From: Planctellipticum sp942493135
GTDB lineage: Bacteria; Planctomycetota; Planctomycetia; Planctomycetales; Planctomycetaceae
Length of the DNA: 64,000 bases
Assembly: GCA_942493135.1 (NCBI GenBank)
Contig: OW818684.1
Span: 4,464,001-4,528,000, forward strand
Direction: 5' to 3'
A model generated the notes under the pieces. That model was given only the letters and a program-made list of their open reading frames with translations, was not told where the DNA came from and made no database searches. Numbering within the stretch: position 1 is the first letter of the stretch; the number at the start of each line of letters is the position of its first letter. Positions 57,504 through 64,000 of this stretch are shown one piece after another. Position numbers and translations under genes: made by a program.

Positions 57504-59843
57504 ATGAACTGGATCAACGTCCTGATCGTCTTTCAGCGAGAGGTCCTGGATCAGCTCCGCGACCGGCGGACGCTGTTCATGGTGGCGGTGCTGCCGTTGC
57601 TGCTGTATCCGATCCTCGGCATCGGCATGGTGCAGATGATGCTGCTCTTCTCCGAGCAGCCCCGGACCGTCGTCGTGCTGGGGACCGCCGAACTGCCGCC
57701 GTCGGGGCCGATGCTGCTCGAAGACGGGCACTTCGTGCGCGATCTGTTCCGGACGGCCGACGACGCCGACAAACTGGCCGTCGTGGACGATCAACCCCCG
57801 ATTAAAGACTCCGACTCAGATCGGGCGACGCTCCTCAAGACCGCCCGGACGCTGGCGGACAAGTTGCTCAAGCTTCGCGCGCAAGAGCTGCCCGAGCTCC
57901 GGAAACAGGGAGCGTTGCCTCCGGAGATCCGCGAGCAGCATCTGAACGACGCGCTCGGCGCCAGCGGGATGCAGGTGCTGGTCGTCTTTCCACCCGGCTT
58001 CCAGCAGCATCTGGAGCAGCGCCGCCGGCAGCTTGAGAATCGCGAGCTGACTTCCGAAGAGTTTCCGCGTCCGCTGGTCGTCTACAACAGCGCCGACGAG
58101 AAGTCGCAGATCGCCTTTACCCGGGTCAGCGACGCGCTGCGAAGCTGGGAAAAGCGCGTGCTCCGCAGCGAGCTGAAGGCAGGGGGGCTCCCGGAAAACC
58201 TTCCCAGCCCGGTCGACGCCGACGTCCTGGACCTCGCCGACCAGGTGCAGCTCTCCGCGAATGTCTGGAGCAAGCTGTTCCCGGCCCTCCTGGTCATCAT
58301 GGCGCTGACGGGTGCCTTCTACCCCGCGATTGACGTCGTCGCCGGCGAAAAAGAACGCGGCACGATGGAGACGCTGCTGATCAGTCCTGCGTCGCGCACC
58401 GAGATCGTGCTGGGAAAATTCCTCACGGTGCTCCTCTTCAGCATCTCGACGGCGGTCCTGAATCTGCTCAGCCTCGGCGGGACCGGCAAGTATATGGTCT
58501 CACTCGCCGGCACCGGCCGGGGAGTCGCCTCTCGACTGGGCGACTTATCGCTGCCGCCGGTGAGCAGCATCGCCTGGGTTCTCGTGATGCTGCTCCCCCT
58601 CGCGGCGTTGTTCAGCGCCCTCTGCCTGGCCCTGGCGACCTTCGCCCGCAGCAATAAGGAGGGGCAATATTATCTGACGCCGGTGCTGATGGTGACGATG
58701 GGTCTCACCGTGTTCTGCCTGTCGCCGGGGGTCGAGCTGGAACCGTTCTATAGCGTGATGCCGGTCATGGGGCCGTCGCTGCTGCTGAAGGAACTGCTGC
58801 GCAGTTCGGGGAATATCGGCGAGCTGTCGCTGTTTGCGATTCCCGTGCTGATCTCCTCGGTCGGCTACGCCGCCCTGGCCCTCTGGTGGGCGATCGACCA
58901 GTTCGGGCGTGAAGATGTGCTGTTCCGCGAAGCCGAGCGGTTCGATCTCCGGCTCTGGATTGTGCATCTGTTTCGCGACAAGGAGCCGACGCCGTCCTTC
59001 GCCGAGGGAATGATCTGTTTTGTCGCCATCATGCTGCTGCAGTTCGCCGCGATGAAGTTCATGCAGGCTCCGCTGCAGGGGGTGACCGCGGCCGGCCGTT
59101 CGACGGCGATGATGCAACTGCTGATGATCCAGCAGCTCGTCATCATCGCGACGCCGGCCCTGATGATGGGGGTCATGCTGACCAGCAGCATTCGGGCGAC
59201 GTTCCGGCTGCGCTGGCCGCGGCTGGTGGAACTGGCCGCCGCCCTGGCGCTGCCGGTGGTGCTGCACCCGGTCGTGCTGACGCTCGCCGGACTAATTCAG
59301 GGGTTCTTCCCGCCGTTGCCGCCGGCGGTCGTCGAGGCGCTCGGGAGCATGACGGACGACAGTCAGCCGTTGTGGCTGGTGCTGCTGGCCTTTGCCGGGG
59401 CGCCGGCGCTTTGCGAAGAGATCGCGTTCCGCGGCTTCATTCTGAGCGGTTTCTGCCGCGGCGGCCGGATCTATATTGCGATGGTGTTCAGCAGCCTGGC
59501 GTTCGGCGTGATGCATCTGATCCCGCAGCAGGTGTTCAACGCCTCACTGCTGGGGCTGGTGCTGGGTCTGATGTGCATCCGCAGCCGGAGCCTGGTTCCG
59601 GGCATCGCGTTTCACTTCGTGTTCAACGGGCTGGAAGTCGTGCGGAACCGCTACGGTGCGCAGCTCCCGACGGGGGGCGCCTGGGACTACGCCTGGAAGG
59701 TCGAGGAGGGGAGCCTGGTCTACCAGCCGCTGCTGGTGCTGACGTGTTTGGCGGCGGGGACGGCGCTGATCGTCTGGTGGTGGAGGCAGCCTTCGCCGGG
59801 GAAGATTCCGGTGGCCGGGGAGCGAGTCGCGAGTAAGGAGTAG
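57504..59843 (+). CDS. NatB-like ABC permease fused to a CPBP (CAAX) intramembrane protease
   Basis: 779 residues. The N-terminal 480 residues are an ABC-2-type permease (NatB-like): helix 1 (TLFMVAVLPLLLYPILGIGMV), a large extracytoplasmic loop, then LFPALLVIMALTGAFYPAID, EKERGTMETLLISPASRTEIVLGK and further helices. The C-terminal part has the CPBP/Abi protease signature: EEIAFRGFILSGF with the catalytic Glu638-Glu639, SSLAFGVMHLIPQQVF and a third block LVPGIAFHFVFNG. Such a permease-protease fusion is known from Planctomycetes-like genomes. It suggests coupled export and cleavage, of a substrate not known. Confidence 0.9.
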   Translation: MNWINVLIVFQREVLDQLRDRRTLFMVAVLPLLLYPILGIGMVQMMLLFSEQPRTVVVLGTAELPPSGPMLLEDGHFVRDLFRTADDADKLAVVDDQPPIKDSDSDRATLLKTARTLADKLLKLRAQELPELRKQGALPPEIREQHLNDALGASGMQVLVVFPPGFQQHLEQRRRQLENRELTSEEFPRPLVVYNSADEKSQIAFTRVSDALRSWEKRVLRSELKAGGLPENLPSPVDADVLDLADQVQLSANVWSKLFPALLVIMALTGAFYPAIDVVAGEKERGTMETLLISPASRTEIVLGKFLTVLLFSISTAVLNLLSLGGTGKYMVSLAGTGRGVASRLGDLSLPPVSSIAWVLVMLLPLAALFSALCLALATFARSNKEGQYYLTPVLMVTMGLTVFCLSPGVELEPFYSVMPVMGPSLLLKELLRSSGNIGELSLFAIPVLISSVGYAALALWWAIDQFGREDVLFREAERFDLRLWIVHLFRDKEPTPSFAEGMICFVAIMLLQFAAMKFMQAPLQGVTAAGRSTAMMQLLMIQQLVIIATPALMMGVMLTSSIRATFRLRWPRLVELAAALALPVVLHPVVLTLAGLIQGFFPPLPPAVVEALGSMTDDSQPLWLVLLAFAGAPALCEEIAFRGFILSGFCRGGRIYIAMVFSSLAFGVMHLIPQQVFNASLLGLVLGLMCIRSRSLVPGIAFHFVFNGLEVVRNRYGAQLPTGGAWDYAWKVEEGSLVYQPLLVLTCLAAGTALIVWWWRQPSPGKIPVAGERVASKE

Positions 59844-60011
59844 CGAGTCGCCGGAGGGCAGAGGGGCTGATCGCTCATTGTCCATCAGGGCACGAATCGT
59901 CTGGCCGAACGTGTGAATGCTTGTTACTGTTCAGGAAGATGGGGAATGCCATGAATTGGCGACCGGCGGCCAGTTCCGCACCATCCGCCGCGTTTCCGCG
60001 GAGAGGTCGTG

Positions 60012-60497
60012 ATGAACGAGCCCCAGAGTCTGCCTGCTCGGCAACTTCCTGCCTCAGACCAGGTCGTCTGGTATCACGCAGCATTTCTCGCCCTGGCGCT
60101 TGGATTGTTCGCGATCTGGGATGTCGTTGACGGTCCCCGCGTCGGTCTTCCGCGTTGGATTTGGTTGACGCACCTCGTTGTGGAGGTCGTCGCTTGCGTC
60201 TATCTGTCGCGGGTCGCGTGGACCAGTTGGCGGCAGGTGCGAACATCTGAAGTGGACACTCACGAGTCCACTATGAGCGAGCCGACACGGGATCCGGCGA
60301 TTGCATGGCTGCCGTGGATGGTCGCGTTTCCTGTTGTCTGGGCGATGTTCGATTTCGCTGTTGATGGAATCTGTCTCCTCATTGGATCCCACGTTGAGAA
60401 GTACTCTGCGATCGCTGATGAGATTGACGGACTAACCGGCCTGTGTGCTGGTTTCGTCGTGTTCGCTGTCCATCGGCGATTCGCCACCAGACGGTGA
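60012..60497 (+). CDS. small membrane protein of unknown function
   Basis: 161 residues with four hydrophobic stretches (AAFLALALGLFAIWDVV, WIWLTHLVVEVVACVYL, WLPWMVAFPVVWAMFDFAV, LTGLCAGFVVFAV). No family recognised. The first two codons could also be a GTG at 60009; AGAGG lies just upstream. Base composition is lower in G+C than the neighbours, like the small lipoproteins that follow, which suggests a shared acquired block. Confidence 0.65.
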   Translation: MNEPQSLPARQLPASDQVVWYHAAFLALALGLFAIWDVVDGPRVGLPRWIWLTHLVVEVVACVYLSRVAWTSWRQVRTSEVDTHESTMSEPTRDPAIAWLPWMVAFPVVWAMFDFAVDGICLLIGSHVEKYSAIADEIDGLTGLCAGFVVFAVHRRFATRR

Positions 60498-60800
60498 CGA
60501 CCCGTCATTGCGAGGGAGGCATCGCTTGGCCGTCTGCGGCCGATCGGTGTCGCGCAGCAATGAGAGGATTGGAACGGGATCCAAGATCGAGTACGTTCGG
60601 GTTGGCGGACTGCGAGAAGCTGCGCCGCCCAGACAGGTCGAAGACGGAGAACCGAGGTCGCTCGCGGTCACCGCTGTTGAGCAGATTGCTCTGGGCCGGC
60701 GAGCGCTGGGCCTGATATCTTGCCGCGAGAAATCGACGCGGATCGCGAATCGGACGAGGACGCCATTCTTTAACGGTAACAATTCCCGGAGGTCGTGGTC
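60498..60800. repeat. intergenic, 303 bp, with a short dispersed repeat
   Basis: 60519-60560 contains CGCTTGGCCGTCTGCGGCC and GATCGGTGTCGCGCAGCAATG, with a sister at 61228-61275 (CGCTTGACGGTCTGCGGCCA, ATCGGCGTCGCAAAACGG). A weaker version is at 61840-61885. No gene. Confidence 0.45.
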
Positions 60801-61178
60801 ATGCGGGTTGCCGGCCATTTCGTTCTCGGCGCAGCATGCCTTGCGACGGTCGCATGCAGCGATCAAGGAGACTCTGGATCGACTTCAAAGGAGTTGCCAA
60901 CTGTATCTGTTGAAACCGTTGGCACGTATACATATTCCGAAGAGGGTCTCCCGTCTGAAGAACTCAGGAAAATTGCTGCCGAGATTCTTCGGGTCGGCCT
61001 CCCGATGGAGAATATGCATCAGATCATGATACAGCGGAAAGTACCATTCGCAGGTTCGGTCGGCTCACCGCGGGCTCGCACGTTTTTGTTCGGAACCTTG
61101 AATCGCCCGCTTCTGATTGTTTCGACAAAGAGGATCGACGGAAACTTTCAGGTTACAAAGTGGGAGATTGAGGAGTAG
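60801..61178 (+). CDS. small lipoprotein of unknown function
   Basis: 125 residues. Signal peptide with lipobox ATVAC (Cys19), followed by a Ser/Thr-rich spacer. The mature domain contains SVETVGTYTYSEEGLPSEELRKIAAEIL and a beta-rich end (LFGTLNRPLLIVSTKRIDG). GGAGG at 60788-60792 has the right distance to the ATG at 60801, so this was preferred over the GTG at 60795. No known family. Confidence 0.65.
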   Translation: MRVAGHFVLGAACLATVACSDQGDSGSTSKELPTVSVETVGTYTYSEEGLPSEELRKIAAEILRVGLPMENMHQIMIQRKVPFAGSVGSPRARTFLFGTLNRPLLIVSTKRIDGNFQVTKWEIEE

Positions 61179-61380
61179 GACCGCGGCTCAGTCTATCGCG
61201 GTCGGGAGGCCACGCATTGCGGCTCCAGGCGGAAGGCGCCGCTTGACGGTCTGCGGCCAATCGGCGTCGCAAAACGGCAGAGTGTTTGGCAATCTTTCGC
61301 TCTGTCACATCGACTGAGACCGCCCGTGATTCCGGCCCACCGGATGCCCAACCCCGGGGCACTCGCGCAGAAGGCTTCAA

Positions 61381-61728
61381 ATGTCCCGAACTCTTGTCAT
61401 GGCCTGCGTCATGGCGGCCGGCTGTTCTGCCGAGCCAGCGCAGATTCCCCGGTCGTCCGCGGATTCGGAACGCATGGCGCAGATCGTTCGGATCGCAATC
61501 GCAAGTGCGGCCGGTGCTCCGCACCGCGTGCTGCTGGAGAGAGGAAACGTGTTCGTCGACATTGCGGACCTTGACGTGCCGTGCGTTGGCCTCCGGGTGC
61601 CGCTTCCTGGAACAGAGAACCACGCGTTCGTGTCCTTTACCAAAGCATGGTTCGACGAGCACACCGATCACGAAGTCGCGACGGCCCTTGTCGAGGATCT
61701 GCAGAAGGCTCTGCCTGAGCACGATTGA
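61381..61728 (+). CDS. small lipoprotein of unknown function
   Basis: 115 residues. Very short leader with a lipobox MAAGC (Cys15). The rest is LEFT unassigned: RVLLERGNVFVDIADLDVPC and WFDEHTDHEVATALVEDLQKAL look like a small alpha/beta domain. Context is a block of three small genes with short repeats between. Confidence 0.55.
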   Translation: MSRTLVMACVMAAGCSAEPAQIPRSSADSERMAQIVRIAIASAAGAPHRVLLERGNVFVDIADLDVPCVGLRVPLPGTENHAFVSFTKAWFDEHTDHEVATALVEDLQKALPEHD

Positions 61729-62061
61729 CGATTGTCTCGGAGATGCGAGCCGCCACGTCCGCAGTGTCCTCGTGTTTGATGCGTTTCTCCGAAAATCGAC
61801 GCTCGATTGGCAAGCGACGGCCTGATCGATCAGGGATGGCGAGGAGAACGCAGACTGCGGACCGTCGGCGTCGCGCAGCGATTCGAGGTCTGGAGCAGAT
61901 TCGTCGATTCGACGAGATCGCGCCGGGAGGCTGCGAACCAGCTCCTAACGACTGCGTAATGTCCGGCGTTTTCGTTTTGTCGTTCGGCCGGCAGGGCGGT
62001 ATTGTCCACCGGTGTGGTCCCGTCCGCGGTCGATGCGTGAACAGCACGAGGAATCAATGCC
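61729..62061. other. intergenic, 333 bp
   Basis: No gene seen. 61835-61885 carries the third, weak copy of the CTGCGG...CGGCGTCGCGCAGCG repeat. The rest shows nothing. Confidence 0.4.
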
Positions 62062-63348
62062 ATGTCGTTGAGCAAACTCCAGGTGGCGATTTGCGTGGCC
62101 GGGCTGGCGCTGATGGCCGAGGTCGGGTCGAACGGACTGGCTCGTGGCGCGGCCGAAGAGGAGACGAAGCCGTCCGCCTCGACCAGCCGCGCCGATCGTG
62201 TGTCCGCGATCGACGACCTGCAAGCGATGCGCACGGAGATCGAAGCATTGCGCAAATCGCTTCAAGCGATGCGCGAACGGGTGCAAGTGCTGGAAGACAA
62301 AGTGAGTGCGGGAGATGAGGGGCCTTCCCGCCGGAACGACGACAACCATGTCGACCGCAAGGAGCAGCCCCGCCGGGCTCCCGCGAGGATCGTGGTTGCG
62401 AGCCCTCAGGCCAGGGACGTCACCGTTGCGCAGCAGTATGTCTGCCAGATTCAGTCGCAGCGTCGCATTGATGTCCGCACTCAGGCGATCGGAAATCTCC
62501 GGGAGATTTCCGTCAAGGAAGGTCAGGCGGTGCAAGAGGGCGATGTGCTGTTCAGAATCGAACCCACGCGTTACCAGGCAAAGTACGATGTCGCGGTGGC
62601 GAAGGTCAGGATCGCGGAACTGGACTACAATCAGGCCCAGAAGTTGTTCGAGCAGAAGGTGATTTCGAGCCAGGAGGCCGCGCTGAGCCGGGCCAATCTG
62701 GATCAAGCCCAGGCCGAGGCGAGGCTGTCGCAGGTCGAATTGAATTCGACGATCGTCAAGGCCCCCATAGACGGGATTATCGATCAACTGCACGTGCAGG
62801 CGGGGACTCTCATCAATGAGCGGGTTAAACTCGCGACCCTGTCCGATCACCGCACGATGCGGGTCTCGTTCAACGTTCCCGAAGCGCGCTACCTCGAATA
62901 CCAGGCCGGCCCGGGACCGATTCAATCGCTGGCTCCGCAAATCGAACTCGTGCTGGCGAACGGCAGCAAGTTTCCGCAGGCCGGCAAGCTCGGGGCGATC
63001 GAGGCGAGCTTCAATCCCAAGACCGGGAGCATTCCCTTTGTTGCAGAATTTGAGAACCCGGACGACGTGCTGCGGCAAGGCCAAACCGGCACCGTATTGG
63101 TCCAGCGGACGCTGACCAATGTCGTTGTCATCCCGCAGCGGGCGGTTTTCGAGAAACTTGGCAAGCGGTACGTTTACGTCGTGGACCAGGACGACGTGGT
63201 GCATCAGCGCGAGATCGTGATCCAGAGCGAGCTGGAGGATCTCTTCGTCGTCACGCAGGGACTTGAAGTGAAGGACAGGATCGTGCTCGAAGGCGTCCTG
63301 CAGATTCACGACGGCGAAAAGGTGGAATACGAGCTTCGGAAATCGTAA
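62062..63348 (+). CDS. RND-type efflux periplasmic adaptor (HlyD/AcrA-like), orphan
   Basis: A 428-residue membrane-fusion protein with a leader (MSLSKLQVAICVAGLALMA). A charged coiled coil (residues 45-90, DDLQAMRTEIEALRKSLQAM) precedes the usual domains. Barrel-sandwich hybrid motifs: IDVRTQAIGNLREISVKEGQ, VLFRIEPTRYQAKYD and IVKAPIDGIIDQLHVQAGT. The alpha-hairpin (AELDYNQAQKLFEQKVISSQEAALS) and the beta-barrel (NVVVIPQRAVFEKLGKRYVYVV) follow. Adaptors link an inner-membrane pump to an outer-membrane channel, but neither a pump nor a channel gene is present in the window. Partners are presumably elsewhere. Confidence 0.92.
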   Translation: MSLSKLQVAICVAGLALMAEVGSNGLARGAAEEETKPSASTSRADRVSAIDDLQAMRTEIEALRKSLQAMRERVQVLEDKVSAGDEGPSRRNDDNHVDRKEQPRRAPARIVVASPQARDVTVAQQYVCQIQSQRRIDVRTQAIGNLREISVKEGQAVQEGDVLFRIEPTRYQAKYDVAVAKVRIAELDYNQAQKLFEQKVISSQEAALSRANLDQAQAEARLSQVELNSTIVKAPIDGIIDQLHVQAGTLINERVKLATLSDHRTMRVSFNVPEARYLEYQAGPGPIQSLAPQIELVLANGSKFPQAGKLGAIEASFNPKTGSIPFVAEFENPDDVLRQGQTGTVLVQRTLTNVVVIPQRAVFEKLGKRYVYVVDQDDVVHQREIVIQSELEDLFVVTQGLEVKDRIVLEGVLQIHDGEKVEYELRKS

Positions 63349-63758
63349 CCGGCGCGTGGCATTGATTACCCGTCAACAGCCATCGGAGTCGCGCGGCGAT
63401 GGGTCGCTGGCAACCTTGCGCCCGATCATTCTGACAACAAACTCCTGTGCCATCAGCGACCCGGCAGGGCGAAGACGTCCGAACGGGCAGGATTGAGCGC
63501 TGATCGACAATCAGCGCTCGCTTGGCGGGGTCCGCTCCACGCTGCGAAGTGCCCTGTCAGGCTGGGACCGTGAAGGGCCGGGCAAAAGACTTTTTCTCCC
63601 GAACGATGAGCGCCGGGCTGGGGCGATCTATCGTTTGGGAAAACCCGTGATTCAAGAGCAACCGACTGCTACAATTCGATTTGCCACGACGGGCGGCCTG
63701 ACGCCGGTCGGCAGACACGGCCAGCAACGTCAGCCTGCGGGCGGAGAGAAGGCGCGAC
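63349..63758. other. intergenic, 410 bp
   Basis: No gene or strong repeat found. AATCAGCGCTCG and GAGCGCTGATCGAC suggest a small hairpin near 63495-63520. Confidence 0.4.
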
Positions 63759-63980
63759 ATGAATCAGCAACATCCATCCTGTCCGGACTGCAACATGGCG
63801 ATGGAGGTCGGTTTTGTTCCTGACCTCTATGCGACGATCGTCCAGAGCCGTTGGCATCCGGGTGCGGCCGACGAAAAGACGTTCACCGGCAATTTGAAGC
63901 TGGATCAGAGTGCGTTGATTGCGATCACCGCGTTCCGGTGTCCAGAGTGCGGACTGCTCAAGCAATACGCAACGAAGTGA
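63759..63980 (+). CDS. small zinc-ribbon protein (PF20097/DUF6487-like)
   Basis: 73 residues. Two Cys pairs, CPDC (near the N-terminus) and CPEC (near the C-terminus), form a zinc ribbon. The text MEVGFVPDLYATIVQSRWHPG and the FRCPECGLLKQYA end match the small PF20097 family, common in Planctomycetes and Firmicutes, of unknown function. ATG at 63759, GGAGAGAAGG upstream. Confidence 0.75.
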   Translation: MNQQHPSCPDCNMAMEVGFVPDLYATIVQSRWHPGAADEKTFTGNLKLDQSALIAITAFRCPECGLLKQYATK

Positions 63981-64000
63981 AGCGCCCCTGCGAATCCGCG

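Noticed and set aside
61945..63309. A 454-codon minus-strand frame
   Set aside because: Shadow of the HlyD adaptor; composition typical of antisense GC-rich DNA.
1..64000. tRNA, rRNA or riboswitch
   Set aside because: No cloverleaf-like, rRNA-like or known riboswitch consensus was recognised by eye; a covariance-model scan would be needed to exclude them.

Overview
The window is a high-GC chromosomal segment (roughly 60-65% G+C by eye) that looks like a member of the Planctomycetota, probably of the Planctomycetales. The support is the mix of families: two DUF1559 proteins (one with a pilin-type leader), a secreted arylsulfatase, a CehA/McbA PHP hydrolase, an HtrA-like protease fused to extra domains, futalosine-pathway menaquinone genes (mqnA, mqnC), many small lipoproteins, an LptE/BamD-like envelope pair, and intergenic spaces full of structured repeats. 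No rRNA, tRNA, prophage or CRISPR array was recognised.

Layout. 1-8 kb: a YdiJ/GlcD-like FAD oxidase running off the left edge, a DUF11-type lipoprotein, a CNT nucleoside transporter, a PA0069-type radical SAM protein, a DJ-1/PfpI protein and a Pro/Gly-rich lipoprotein. 8-15.5 kb: metG, serA, hemW, a REP-associated tyrosine transposase (RAYT) inside perfect 34-bp inverted REPs, and a polytopic DUF1559 protein. 15.9-25.5 kb: the protease fusion, a leucine-rich-repeat protein, a pilin-like DUF1559 protein, and a secreted/membrane/PHP-hydrolase run. 25.8-32.7 kb: translation and tRNA genes: a degenerate receiver, a tRNA-dihydrouridine synthase, epmB divergent from efp, a frameshifted miaB, and a KDPG aldolase. 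33-41 kb: an Ig-like secreted protein, tandem TatA proteins, a WD40 protein, a GspE-like ATPase and the sulfatase. 41-50 kb: two TPR/thioredoxin-type secreted proteins, an HD phosphohydrolase, a BamD-like TPR lipoprotein, LptE, and a GT2 glycosyltransferase. 50-52.5 kb: an accessory patch of lower G+C with an orphan membrane-anchored protein and a truncated VapC beside an intact antitoxin. 53-60 kb: homoserine dehydrogenase, mqnA-mqnC, and a NatA/NatB-type exporter whose permease carries a CPBP protease domain. 60-64 kb: small lipoproteins, an orphan HlyD-type adaptor and a zinc-ribbon protein.

How they work together. Housekeeping enzymes (metG, serA, hom, hemW, mqnAC, efp/epmB, dus, miaB) are interleaved with envelope and secreted proteins. 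Most genes are single or in pairs; the clearest operon-like units are mqnA-mqnC, the natA-natB/CPBP pair, the GTG-coupled membrane protein/CehA pair and the two tatA genes. The most unusual feature is the intergenic DNA. At least five families of hairpin-forming repeats are present, and one (REP) surrounds its likely mobiliser, the RAYT.
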